Shown here piece by piece: positions 17,501 through 25,436 of a DNA stretch of 64,000 bases. The position numbers and the translations under genes are program-made. The notes beneath the pieces are model-generated. The model made no database searches. It had not been told where the DNA came from and saw only the letters and a program-made list of their open reading frames with translations. The stretch is taken from NCBI GenBank assembly GCA_030424595.1, contig JAUHWG010000016.1:1-64000 (forward strand), in the 5' to 3' direction. Positions within the stretch are counted from its first letter, which is position 1. The number at the start of each line of letters is the position of its first letter. The stretch is from Polyangia bacterium. Lineage in GTDB: Bacteria > Myxococcota_A > Polyangia > Nannocystales > Nannocystaceae.

Positions 17501-17813
17501 GCCCTTCGTCATCAACACCTACCTCGCCTACGACAACGAGGACCTGGGGACCAACGTCCGCCTCCTCTACAACACCTTCGGCCGGCGGATCGCCTTCGTC
17601 GGCGGTCAGGGCCTGCCGCACATCTACGAGCTGCCGGTGCACAGCGTCGACCTGACCTATCTCCAGAGGTTGCACAAGGGGCTCGGGCTCTCGGTCGGCG
17701 CCTACAACCTGCTCAACTGGCGCCGTCGCTTCGTCCAGGGCGACGAGGGCGCCGTCACCTACAACACGCTGCACGGGCTGACCTTCACCGTCGGCCTCCG
17801 CTACGACATCTGA
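14571..17813 (+). CDS. TonB-dependent outer-membrane receptor with N-terminal carboxypeptidase-regulatory-like domain
   Basis: A 1080-residue receptor. A signal peptide (LALLAIFALALPGTAMA) is followed by an acidic linker with an eight-Glu run coded by GAA/GAG triplets. A CarboxypepD_reg-like domain comes next (QVRGRILDSTDGTPLIGAKVTAVG, DGNYELLLPPGVYEVRV, about 145-225), then the plug (RDIMSRDDIKKSGGGATTAVARRIVSATVIDGRYLFVRGLGHRYGNTLFDGARVPSPDP) and a beta-barrel to the end (LTFTVGLRYDI). The plug style, with R/YLFVRGLGxRY, matches Oar/FusA-like receptors with Ig-like N-domains found in myxobacteria and Bacteroidetes. It acts in the outer membrane, energised by the adjacent TonB-ExbBD. The substrate is unknown; the downstream beta-helix lipoprotein may be its partner or cargo (inference). 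Confidence 0.93.
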   Translation: MRCDIGNGLPSGDRQGSSSLALLAIFALALPGTAMAGAEPGGRGYEGPSQIGEETPPVAPSEPGDGAEGDSPGAVEAPDGDDGFAVEDESEGAAEEPAPAEPPAAEEEEEEEEEECDDGFCIEDLTEDEEALAKELEVPKVAVKGPTGQVRGRILDSTDGTPLIGAKVTAVGTKYTTKSDFDGNYELLLPPGVYEVRVWYDAYEGVTVANVSVEADEQETINRELTPIPGMAQTVLVETEINQESAAGKLVERKRSTSARDIMSRDDIKKSGGGATTAVARRIVSATVIDGRYLFVRGLGHRYGNTLFDGARVPSPDPNRRSVPLDIFPSGALSAINVQKTATPDVPADFAGGSVQLESRQPPEEFSASISANLGLNTATLGRDGLSADRFAGDRFAFGNLGRGLPSAFDTSDRINLTEQRPGTLESVWSNADIERFGEAMPSTKTEVKPHVGMPNFGASASVGTTFKPWGTKLGFLAAAQYSNSQQTLRETVRIYGGAEGAEGTSNDRFIPLDLNTPRVDYRGLKTTYNTAWSALTLLKWRLSENHRIDLSGFYTRDADLQVRQLDGLARSTNQETPVRNVRHRYQMRSVAFTRLGGRHEFPSARGLKMDWFGSYAQASLDDPLLRDVLYRQEGDGYRVDDTEAIRFQYFKLVDNSATGAVNFTAPFKQWGQLDSAFKFGGWVEGKRRNFATRSFEYAVQDDFRETRPGGTGNILTPESIGGGANMANGGDAPFFIREFTRAKDSYTASQGIYAGYAMIDLPLVRWMRVVGGARFEASDIKVRPYDRFGRPIEEEDNANVVDRDILPSAALIFPVGNDRTGDMNVRLSGAKTLARPEFRELAPFVFTDFVGGFNVFGTPSLQSTKVWNADLRWEWFPSANEVVAVSAFYKYFDAPIERVIGNSSSPLQTYRNAKSAQNIGAELELRKNFEFVHRSLRDVSLGANFAYIHSRVEYPDELNMDGFDFSGPARPMEGQSPFVINTYLAYDNEDLGTNVRLLYNTFGRRIAFVGGQGLPHIYELPVHSVDLTYLQRLHKGLGLSVGAYNLLNWRRRFVQGDEGAVTYNTLHGLTFTVGLRYDI

Positions 17814-17926
17814 CCTGAAGATGACTCTTTGAACATGTTGCGTGGCTGTCACCGATCTGGGGATCGCCCGTCACAGTCAGAGAGTATTCAGCACTCACCA
17901 CTGCGCTGGTGGCAAAGGGAACAGCT

Positions 17927-19222
17927 ATGAAGACGCACAATCTCCTGACCTCTACGATGGTTTCTGCGCTGATCGGGCTCACGGCTTGCGCCGGCGACGA
18001 CCCGATGGACACAGGCAACGACAGCGGCAATCCTGTCGACGGCGAGGTCCGCGGCCCGATCGAGGAGGACACCGTCTGGTCCGAGGACATGGTCATCGAC
18101 GGGATCGTCACGGTGAAGGGCGGCGCTGTCCTGACCATCGAGCCCGGCGTCGTCGTCCGCGGCAAGAACGGCAGCGCGCTGGTCGTCGCCCAGGGCTCGC
18201 GGCTTGAGGCCGTCGGCACCGCCGATGAGCCGATCGTCTTCACCTCCAGCCAGGCCGAGGGCTCCCGCGCCCGCGGTGACTGGGGCGGAATCGTACTCCT
18301 CGGCGAGGCGTCGACCAACCTCATGGGTGGGATCGGGATCGCCGAGGGCCTCGAGGATCAGCCGAACTACGGCGGCGGGGACAGCCCCGACGACGGCGGC
18401 TCCTGCGGCTCGCTCTCCTACGTCCGCGTCGAGTACGCCGGCTTCGAGCTGACGACCGACAACGAGCTCAACGGCGTCACCTTCTACGCCTGCGGCTCGG
18501 GGACCACGGTCGATCACCTCCAGGTCCACATGGGCGAGGACGACGGGATCGAGATGTTCGGCGGCGCCTGGTCGGGCTCGCACATCCTCATCACCGGCGC
18601 GGGCGATGACTCGGTCGACATCGACCAGGGCTGGTCCGGCCAGCTCCAGTACGTGGTCATCCAGCAGGATCCCGGCACCGGCAACTTCGCCTTCGAGATC
18701 TCCAACCAGGAGGCGAACCGCGACGCGGAGCCGCGGACCGCCCCGAGGATCGCGAACGTCACCGCGATCGGCGGCTCGGGCTCGAAGAGCGGCGGCCTCA
18801 AGCTCAAGGAGGGCACCGCTGGCGAGTTCTACAACACGATCGTCACCGGCTTTAACAACGCCGGCGTCGAGCTCACCGAGGAGCAGACCGAGGCGCAGGC
18901 GGACGCCGGAAACATCGTGATCGAGAACTCGCTCTTCTCCGAGAACGCCCGCAGCGGGGGCGACCTCTACGTCGTCTCCGACGGCTCGACGTTCGACCTT
19001 CAGGGGCTCGTCGAGGCGGAGAGCAACGGCAACCTCTTCGACGTCGACCCGATGCTCGGCAGCACCGCCTGGGGCAGCCCCGACTTCGCCCCCGCGGCGG
19101 ACTCGCCGGTGCACAACGGCGTGACCCCGCCCTCCGGCTTTGCGGCGGCCGCCTACATCGGTGCGGTGGAGTCGAGCGAATCCGACTGGACCCTGGGCTG
19201 GACCTCCTACGCGACCAACTAG
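17927..19222 (+). CDS. Lipoprotein with right-handed beta-helix, receptor-associated
   Basis: From the ATG at 17927 (preceded by AAAGGGA) the product has 431 residues. A lipoprotein signal ends in LTAC with Cys21, followed by a short acidic linker. A repetitive solenoid follows: GGAVLTIEPGVVVRGKNGSALVVAQGSRLEAVGTADEPIVFTSS, RGDWGGIVLLGEA, SYVRVEYAG, GVTFYACGSGTTVDHLQVHMGEDDGIEMFGG. These are typical of parallel beta-helix proteins found beside TonB-dependent receptors. The last part has GAVESSESDWTLGWTSYATN. It is 113 bases downstream of the receptor in the same direction. It is likely surface- or periplasm-exposed; whether it binds ligand for the receptor or is exported by it is not visible. 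Confidence 0.85.
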   Translation: MKTHNLLTSTMVSALIGLTACAGDDPMDTGNDSGNPVDGEVRGPIEEDTVWSEDMVIDGIVTVKGGAVLTIEPGVVVRGKNGSALVVAQGSRLEAVGTADEPIVFTSSQAEGSRARGDWGGIVLLGEASTNLMGGIGIAEGLEDQPNYGGGDSPDDGGSCGSLSYVRVEYAGFELTTDNELNGVTFYACGSGTTVDHLQVHMGEDDGIEMFGGAWSGSHILITGAGDDSVDIDQGWSGQLQYVVIQQDPGTGNFAFEISNQEANRDAEPRTAPRIANVTAIGGSGSKSGGLKLKEGTAGEFYNTIVTGFNNAGVELTEEQTEAQADAGNIVIENSLFSENARSGGDLYVVSDGSTFDLQGLVEAESNGNLFDVDPMLGSTAWGSPDFAPAADSPVHNGVTPPSGFAAAAYIGAVESSESDWTLGWTSYATN

Positions 19223-19238
19223 GCCCTCTTCAGCGCTG

Positions 19239-19919
19239 ATGACGAGCACAGGCCACGCCTCGGGACGCTCGGTCCCTGCGATCGAGCCTCGGCTGGCGAA
19301 GCCGGGGGATCTGCTAGGACCGCGGGTGGTCGCGGCGGCCTGTGTCCTTTGCGTGCTCGTCGGCGGTTTGGTCTCGGTATTGGCCGTCGAAAGGGCTGGC
19401 GCGGCCGAGGCGGCCGAGGCGGCCGAGGCGGTCGAGGAGAGCGTCTCCGGGGTCGACGGGGTCGACGACGACGCTCCTCTGCGGGGCGCTTCGCCGAGCT
19501 TGACGGCGATCGGAGAGGCCGTCGTCGCCGGTCTCGCGGCCGAGGATCGCGACGCCTTGGCGGGGCTTCTGGTCGACCGCCGCGACTTTGAGGGGCGACT
19601 CTTCGAGGCCCTCAGCAACCATCCGGCGGCGGCGCAGATGGGCCCCGCGCTCCTCTGGGACATGCAGACGCGGGAGGGCGCCGATGAGCTCGACCGCGCC
19701 CTGCGCGAGTACGGGGGCCGTCCGCTCACGCTCCGCTCGGTCGAGGCCTTGGCGGTCGAGCGCCGGCAGGGGATCGTGATCCACCGCCGGCCCCGTCTGC
19801 GCGTCGTCGACAGCTCGAACGGCGAGGTGTTCAGCCTGCAGATCCTCGGATCGGTGATCGAGCATGTCGCCAGCGGCAGCTTTGTCTTGCTGACCTACAG
19901 GGTCCGCGAGGGCTCCTAG
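19239..19919 (+). CDS. Hypothetical membrane-anchored protein
   Basis: A 226-residue protein from an ATG at 19239, only 16 bases after the beta-helix gene, so it probably belongs to the same unit. An N-terminal hydrophobic segment (VVAAACVLCVLVGGLVSVLAV) is a signal anchor, followed by an Ala/Glu linker. The soluble domain contains IGEAVVAGLAAEDRDALAGLLVDRRDFEGRLFEAL and PRLRVVDSSNGEVFSLQILGSVIEHVASGSFVLLTYRVREGS. The first part resembles generic SnoaL/lumazine-like DxxALxxLL helices but is not enough for a family call. Probably periplasmic. Confidence 0.6.
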   Translation: MTSTGHASGRSVPAIEPRLAKPGDLLGPRVVAAACVLCVLVGGLVSVLAVERAGAAEAAEAAEAVEESVSGVDGVDDDAPLRGASPSLTAIGEAVVAGLAAEDRDALAGLLVDRRDFEGRLFEALSNHPAAAQMGPALLWDMQTREGADELDRALREYGGRPLTLRSVEALAVERRQGIVIHRRPRLRVVDSSNGEVFSLQILGSVIEHVASGSFVLLTYRVREGS

Positions 19920-20052
19920 TGTCTGTCTTTTGGGTCATGTATTTTCACGGGCGGGTTGTGACCGGGATGTTTCTCGGGCGTGACCCTGACGGCAACGCGA
20001 GCCGCTAGATAGAGAAGACGCGCCGTCGTCGTCGGCGCGGCTAGGGAGACCG

Positions 20053-20808
20053 ATGGCAGCTACGATCCTCATCGTCGACGACGAGCCCGATCTCGTCGAC
20101 ACGCTCCGCTTCAGCCTGGAGCGCGAGGGCTACGGGGTCTTGAGCGCCAACGACGGTCCGAGGGCGCTGGAGCTGATCCGCGGTCGGCCCGCGCCGGACC
20201 TGGTCCTCCTCGATCTCATGCTGCCGACCCTCTCAGGGACCGAGGTTTGCCGGCGGATGAGGATGGCGGAGGAGACCCGGTCGCTGCCGGTGATCATGGT
20301 CAGCGCCCGCGGAGACGAGATCGATCGCGTCGTCGCCTTTGAGCTCGGCGTCGACGACTACGTGGTCAAGCCCTTCAGCGTCCGCGAGCTCCTGCTCCGG
20401 GTGCGCGCGATCCTCGGGCGGCATCTCGTCGAGGAGACGGTGCGCTCGGGCGAGCTTGTCTGTGAGCGTCTGCGGATCGATCTCGACGGGCACTGGGCCT
20501 GGGTCGATGGTCACGAGGTCGAGCTCACGGCCCTTGAGTTTCGCCTCCTCGCCGCGCTGGTCTCGCGGCGCGGGCGGGTCCAGACCCGCGACTCCCTGCT
20601 CGTCGAGGTCTGGGGGTCGGAGGTCGAGGTCACCACCCGGACCGTCGACACCCATGTCCAGCGCTTGCGTCGCAAGCTGGACCCCGTGGGCCACTACATC
20701 GAGACGCTGCGCGGCGTCGGCTACCGCTTCCTCGCCTCGGATGAGCCCGCCCATGGGGTCTCGCGCTACGCACCCGGCTTGGGCGGCGCTGCGGCGAGCT
20801 CGCGTTAG
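20053..20808 (+). CDS. OmpR/PhoB-family response regulator (orphan)
   Basis: A 251-residue regulator. The receiver domain has the acidic pair DDE (9-11), phosphoacceptor Asp54 in LVLLDLMLP, Ser/Thr in IMVSARG and Lys in VVKPF. The winged-helix DNA-binding domain has VELTALEFRLLAALVSRRGRVQTRDSLL, TTRTVDTHVQRLRRKL and IETLRGVGYRF. It should bind promoter DNA when phosphorylated. No histidine kinase gene is adjacent. AGGGAGA at 20042-20048 is a good ribosome-binding site. The last 17 residues or so (GVSRYAPGLGGAAASSR) are not part of the family and are coded by the first copy of a 58-bp tandem repeat that continues past the stop. Confidence 0.93.
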   Translation: MAATILIVDDEPDLVDTLRFSLEREGYGVLSANDGPRALELIRGRPAPDLVLLDLMLPTLSGTEVCRRMRMAEETRSLPVIMVSARGDEIDRVVAFELGVDDYVVKPFSVRELLLRVRAILGRHLVEETVRSGELVCERLRIDLDGHWAWVDGHEVELTALEFRLLAALVSRRGRVQTRDSLLVEVWGSEVEVTTRTVDTHVQRLRRKLDPVGHYIETLRGVGYRFLASDEPAHGVSRYAPGLGGAAASSR

Positions 20809-20930
20809 GGGGATCGGGTGGGCTACGCCCCCCGGCCTAGGCGGCGCTGCGGCGAGCTCGCGTTAGGGGGATCGGGTGGGCTACGCCCCCCGGCCTGGGC
20901 GGCGCTGCGGCGAGCTCGCGCTCGGGGGGG
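20782..20930 (+). repeat. 58-bp tandem repeat spanning the 3' end of the response regulator gene
   Basis: Copies begin at 20782, 20840 and 20898 (period exactly 58), differing by about one base between the first full copies. Each contains GGCGGCGCTGCGGCGAGCTC and a GGGTGGGCTACGCCCCCC segment. The response regulator's stop (20806-20808) lies in the first copy. More degenerate copies continue to about 21040. Confidence 0.85.
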
Positions 20931-21076
20931 AAGCTGGCTCCGGTGGGCGACGCACCCGGTCTGGGTGGCGCTGCGAGCTCGCGCTTGGATGGGGTGGGCG
21001 ACGGGCCCGGCTTGGGCGGTGCTGCCCACCGCTTCGGGGCCGGCGGGGACCCTCGCCAGTGGGGCCTTGGGGCCTC

Positions 21077-22264
21077 CTAGCGGCGCCGGCAGAGGTCCCC
21101 GCGCACTGGGAGACCATCGCTGCTGAGGATGAAGTAGGCCGGGATCACGGGCTTTGCGGGCTCTGCTGGCTTGGGTTTGGCCGGCTTGGGTTTGGCCGGC
21201 TTGGGCTTGGCCGGGGGGCTGGGCGTGGGTGCTTCGGCCGCGCCCTCTCCCGCCGACGAGCTGCCCGCATCCTGAGGACCCGCGCCTTCGGGAGCCGCCG
21301 CGCTGGTCTCCGCGCCGGGCTCCACCGCGGTGTCGGTCGCGTCGTCGCTCTCCCAACCGTCGTCGCCGTCGCCCGCGGTCCCAGTCTCCCCGCTCGCGCC
21401 GCTCTCCTCGGTCTCCCAGTCGTCCTCGTCCTCCCAGCCGCCCTCCTCTTCCCAGCCTCCGTTGTCGACGACAGCGTCGCTGGCCCGCATGAACTCGGGG
21501 TTGGGCTCCTGCGAGCGGTAGGTGATCGTGACCTTCTGCCTACGGCGACCGTCGGGGCGGGTGATGATGGTCTTGCTCGGGAGCGTGTGGCCGTCGACCG
21601 TATGGGGCGCCTCGTGGAGCGCCGACCAGAGCCAGATCGTCGTCCGAGCGTCGATCCTCCGCGACAGGGTCGCGCCGGCGGGCCACCACTCGCCGTTATG
21701 CCAGGCGAAGCGCAGCTCCTCCTCGAGGTCGCCGCTGCGCAGCGTCAGGACCTCGTGCGCCGTCTTGCGATCCCAGCGCTGGTCGACGATCTCGATCGGG
21801 TCCGGGAGGAGCGGCGCGCCGCCGAGGACGAGGGCGATGAGCTCGCTCGGCGCCATCGACACCCCGAGGAGCTCCTCGATCGCGCAGGGGGAGGGGGGGC
21901 CGCTGTAGAAGCCGGGCGGGAGGCCGTCGCCGGAGGTGTAGCGGAGCGAATAGCCGTCCTCGTGGAAGGCGAGCGAGACCAGCTCTTTGCCCGAGATCTG
22001 GATCTGGCCGTTGAAGCGCTCTGGCCGTTGGGCGAGGAGCATCAGGTTGCCGGCGATCGACCGGTTGAGCCGGATCTTCGCCGAAGAGACGCGTATCCCG
22101 TCGAGGGTCGGCCGGGCCGCGCTGAGGAGCTCGTGGGACTCCGGGCCGGCGTTGAGCGAGTAGGGCGGACGGGTCCGCTTTCCCCGGCATCCGCCGAGCG
22201 CCGAGGAGGAGGCGACGAAGAGTGATGCCGCGAGGAGGCGGGTAGCGAGGGCTCTGGATCGCAC
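21077..22264 (-). CDS. Predicted outer-membrane lipoprotein, LolA/LppX-like fold, with acidic and PKPAK-rich C-terminus
   Basis: From a GTG at 22264 the product has 395 residues. A lipoprotein signal ends LGGC (Cys26). The middle part (RPTLDGIRVSSAKIRLNRSIAGNLMLLAQRPERFNGQIQISGKELVSLAFHEDGYSLRY, then GVSMAPSELIALVLGGAPLLP) has the order of LolA/LolB/LppX- or DUF4292-type half-barrels that bind lipids in the periplasm. The C-terminal third is acidic (GGWEEEGGWEDEDDWE) and then has three KPKPA repeats before a short tail (VIPAYFILSSDGLPVRGDLCRRR). An ATG at 22480 would add 72 residues with no signal. Fold assignment is moderate; the ligand is unknown. Confidence 0.6.
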   Translation of the reverse strand: MRSRALATRLLAASLFVASSSALGGCRGKRTRPPYSLNAGPESHELLSAARPTLDGIRVSSAKIRLNRSIAGNLMLLAQRPERFNGQIQISGKELVSLAFHEDGYSLRYTSGDGLPPGFYSGPPSPCAIEELLGVSMAPSELIALVLGGAPLLPDPIEIVDQRWDRKTAHEVLTLRSGDLEEELRFAWHNGEWWPAGATLSRRIDARTTIWLWSALHEAPHTVDGHTLPSKTIITRPDGRRRQKVTITYRSQEPNPEFMRASDAVVDNGGWEEEGGWEDEDDWETEESGASGETGTAGDGDDGWESDDATDTAVEPGAETSAAAPEGAGPQDAGSSSAGEGAAEAPTPSPPAKPKPAKPKPAKPKPAEPAKPVIPAYFILSSDGLPVRGDLCRRR

Positions 22265-22697
22265 GCGAGCGAACCTTAGCGGCTTTCGCCCGAGGTGCCC
22301 AGCCGGCCCCGCGGTGACGTGATCTGCGCCTCGGTCGGGCTTGGGGCGACGAATTCGCGAGTTCACGAGCTCACGAGCGGACGCACTCATGAGCACGTCT
22401 GTCGCTGTGGAGGAAAAAATGGAGCCCGACCCCGCACGGGCGGCTTGGGTCTCGACATGCGCCTCACCGCCGAGGCCCACGCACGTGCGGGGTCAAGCTC
22501 CAAAGGTTGCGATCCTCGGGACGGGTCCCAGGTCGAAACCTACCCACTCCCTCTACCAGGACCGGATGAAAGGCGACACCTATCGTCGATCCGTGTGCTC
22601 GCCGGTCTTCGGGTCGTGACCTCGTCGTCGGTTGAGGTCACGGCCTGAGCCGCCGTCGGCAGGGGCGGGAGACGTCCCGTCCGAGGGGTCGTCGTCG
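22265..22697. other. Intergenic region with an imperfect inverted repeat
   Basis: No convincing gene lies between the lipoprotein start (22264, minus) and the ComEA-like stop (22698, minus). A 76-codon frame at 22389-22619 has no signal, no recognisable motif and unusual composition, so it is not called. GGAGCCCGACCCCGCACG (22421-22438) pairs with CGTGCGGGGTCAAGCTCC (22484-22501) at 16 of 18 positions around a 45-base loop. It is preceded by an AGGAAAAAAT stretch. Confidence 0.5.
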
Positions 22698-23129
<432 letters not shown>

Positions 23130-23240
23130 GGTGTGGGTCCTTGTCGTGGTTGCGGGTCCATCCCGCTGGGCCCTGTCTTCGCAAGGGCCATGACACAGGA
23201 AACCTCTGTAATAATTTCAGACACTTAGAGTGCATTGTCG

Positions 23241-23279
23241 GGCGACCTGCGGTCGCCGGTGGGCGGTCTTTGGACCGCC
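23241..23279. promoter_or_regulatory. Two tandem hairpins in the divergent comEA-like/lipoprotein gap
   Basis: GGCGACC (23241-23247) pairs with GGTCGCC (23251-23257), and GGCGGTC (23262-23268) pairs with GACCGCC (23273-23279). The two perfect 7-bp stems are adjacent, with tiny loops, 80-120 bases upstream of the plus-strand lipoprotein gene. They could be a leader structure or protein-binding palindromes; the function is not evident. Confidence 0.4.
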
Positions 23280-23360
23280 GAGGCGGGACATGTCCGGAGG
23301 GGAGGACAGCCGCGACGTCGAAGTATGCATATGCAGCGGCGGGGGACCTATAGTGTGTGT

Positions 23361-24911
23361 ATGCGCATGCACGGAGCGCTCGTCTGCGGCGGGGTCCTCC
23401 CGCTCGTCTTCGCCTGTAGCTCGGGGGTCGTCGAGGTCGACTCGGGGAGCGGCTCGGCGAGCGCGCCGACATCGGCCTCGGCGGGTGAGACCGCGGGGAC
23501 TTCAGGGTCGGCGACGGGCGGCGACTCCGAGACCGACGGGACCGAGAGCAGCGGGATCAGCGGGACGAGCGGGACGAGCGGGACCGACGAGAGCGGCTCC
23601 TCGCCGGGGGTCGACCTCGCGTTGACCTCGATCGAGCTCGCGCCAGGGTCTCCTAGGGTCGGCGACGAGGTGTGGATCTCGGCCTCGATCAAGAACCACG
23701 GCGCGGATGATCTCGAGCTCCCTGTGCGCCTCGGCTTTGCGATCGACGGGGTGCCCCGCGCCGAGCTCGCGCGGGAGATCCTAAGCTTGGGCGCGGGGCA
23801 AGAGGTCGAGATGGCAGCGGCCCTGCCGTGGACCCCGGAGGAGAGCGGCGTCGTCGAGGTCGCAGCCGTCGTCGACGCCGACGCGATGATCGACGAGGCC
23901 GACGAGGCCGACAACTTCATGGCCGTCGAGGTGACCGTCGGCGGCGGCGCAGCCCAGCTCTGTCGGACGATCGACAGTTGGGCCGAGAGCGCGCCCGTCG
24001 TCGACGGGGAGCGTGGTTCCCATCCGCTCCCGTCGCTCGCCCACGACGGGTGGTTCTACGTCCACACCCAGCGAGGGGACGGCGGCGATCGGATCCTCTA
24101 CGCCGCCAAGCCCGACGCCGACGGTGTGCTCGGGCCCTGGCAGGTCGCCTCGTCGGATCACGGGGGCGGCCCCCACGGCTTCACCGCGGTCGACGTCGCC
24201 GGGGACGTGCTTCACTTCCGCAACGGTCACATCGCCCGCTACAAGCTCAGCGAGGGGGTGATGGACGGTGACGTCGAGCTCCTCGAAGACGACGTCGAGA
24301 CCGCCTTTGGCGGTCGCAAGTACGTCTGGGACAGCGCCGTCTACGTCGAGATAAGCGAGACGCAGCGCTTCCTCATCCACCTGGGCGGCTTCTCGTTCGC
24401 GGGCTACACCTACCGGCCTGACGTCTTTCGCAGCGCCGTGCCGGTCGAGCCCGCCTTCGCGGAGACGGGCCTGGAGCACCCGAGCTCGCGACCGGGCAAG
24501 GCGGCTGTCTTCGCCCCTGAGGGGGCTGGGCTCGCCTATCTCTACACTGGCGCCGGCGGCGGCGATGGGCTCTGGCGGGGGACGGTCGACGGGGCCGGTG
24601 AGATCAGCGGCTGGGACTCGCTCGGCGATCTTCCCCAGGGGACAGACAATGGGCGCGGCGATCTCTTCATCGCCGGGCGCTCGCTCTTCGTGATCCGCGG
24701 CGCGGCCGTCTTCCGGTCGAACCTGGGAGATGAGGGGGCGCTCTCCGAGTGGGTCCCGCAGGCGTCGCTGCCGACCCCGCAGATCGACGTGAGCTGGGGG
24801 GACGGGCACACCGAGGGCGCGGCCTACGGGCTCATCGGTGACCACGTGCACGTCATGGGGCCCAAGCGGGTCTACACCGCCCGCCTCGGGGCGAGCGCCT
24901 GTGACCGCTAG
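23361..24911 (+). CDS. CARDB-domain lipoprotein with propeller-like C-terminal region
   Basis: A 516-residue lipoprotein from the ATG at 23361. The signal ends LVFAC with Cys19. A Ser/Gly/Thr-rich linker (SGISGTSGTSGT) runs to about residue 80. A CARDB (cell-adhesion-related) domain follows: DLALTSIELAPGSPRVGDEVWISASIKNHG to MIDEADEADNFMAVEVTV, about 85-190. The C-terminal 320 residues have repeated hydrophobic strand pairs (GWFYVHTQRGDGGDRILYAAKPDADGVLGPW, AVYVEISETQRFLIHLGGFS, LYTGAGGGDGLWRGTVDGAGEISGW) like an exo-beta-propeller or sialidase-type repeat. Presumably surface-exposed; the ligand is unknown. A TATAGT lies just upstream of the start. Confidence 0.8.
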   Translation: MRMHGALVCGGVLPLVFACSSGVVEVDSGSGSASAPTSASAGETAGTSGSATGGDSETDGTESSGISGTSGTSGTDESGSSPGVDLALTSIELAPGSPRVGDEVWISASIKNHGADDLELPVRLGFAIDGVPRAELAREILSLGAGQEVEMAAALPWTPEESGVVEVAAVVDADAMIDEADEADNFMAVEVTVGGGAAQLCRTIDSWAESAPVVDGERGSHPLPSLAHDGWFYVHTQRGDGGDRILYAAKPDADGVLGPWQVASSDHGGGPHGFTAVDVAGDVLHFRNGHIARYKLSEGVMDGDVELLEDDVETAFGGRKYVWDSAVYVEISETQRFLIHLGGFSFAGYTYRPDVFRSAVPVEPAFAETGLEHPSSRPGKAAVFAPEGAGLAYLYTGAGGGDGLWRGTVDGAGEISGWDSLGDLPQGTDNGRGDLFIAGRSLFVIRGAAVFRSNLGDEGALSEWVPQASLPTPQIDVSWGDGHTEGAAYGLIGDHVHVMGPKRVYTARLGASACDR

Positions 24912-24938
24912 GCCCCCTGCATGGTCTCGATGACAGGC

Positions 24939-25274
24939 TCAGCCCCACTCGGCGCGGATGTACGCGAGGATGTCGGCGACCTCTTGGTCGCTGAGGTTCG
25001 CGCGGAAGCTCGGCATCGCACCTTCGCCGTCGAGGACGATGGTGACGATCTCGGAGTCAGACTCGTGCTTCGCGTGCTCGGCGAGGCTCGGGTAGCTGAG
25101 GGCGTCGTTCCCGCTGCCGTCGGCCATATGACAGCTCGCGCAGTTGTTGTCGTAGGCGAGCTTGCCGTTGGCGGTGTCGCCCGAGAGCTCGAGGATCGTC
25201 TCGGTGTCGGGGTTCTCCTCGCTGCAGGCGGGGGCGAAGGTGAGGATGGCGGCGGCGATGAAGATACGGCGCAT
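24939..25274 (-). CDS. Lipoprotein c-type cytochrome (mono-heme)
   Basis: A 111-residue protein from an ATG at 25274; a much longer reading frame upstream is spurious. The signal MRRIFIAAAILTFAPAC has a weak lipobox with Cys17. The heme motif CASCH is at residues 45-49, and the likely sixth ligand Met87 is in GAMPSF, as in class I cytochromes c. The C-terminal helix is SDQEVADILAYIRAEW. It is a periplasmic or membrane-attached electron carrier. Its partners are unknown: no oxidase or other redox gene is adjacent. It is convergent with the CARDB lipoprotein gene, with 27 bases between the stops. Confidence 0.93.
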   Translation of the reverse strand: MRRIFIAAAILTFAPACSEENPDTETILELSGDTANGKLAYDNNCASCHMADGSGNDALSYPSLAEHAKHESDSEIVTIVLDGEGAMPSFRANLSDQEVADILAYIRAEWG

Positions 25275-25436
25275 TGTTCTCTCTCGGGGCAGAGTTGGCG
25301 GTCTTCGTGGACCGCTTCGGGGGGAGGATACCGGATGGCCCCTTCGCGGACAGGCGAAAATTCGGGGGGTGAGGGCCCTCTTGTGGGGGCCTGAGGCGGT
25401 CTCGACGGGGGAGCGCGAACTCCCTAGGATCCGCAG

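Noticed and set aside
14781..17852. A 1023-codon open frame antisense to the TonB-dependent receptor, and similar long antisense frames at 5339-7663, 26985-29435, 12242-13867 and 34414-36255.
   Set aside because: High GC content leaves antisense frames open; their products are Arg/Asp/Leu/Val-rich without motifs, while the sense products are clear family members.
22389..22619. A 76-codon frame beginning MSTSVAVEEKMEPD.
   Set aside because: No recognisable domain or signal; overlaps an inverted repeat; codon use is not as biased as in the neighbours.
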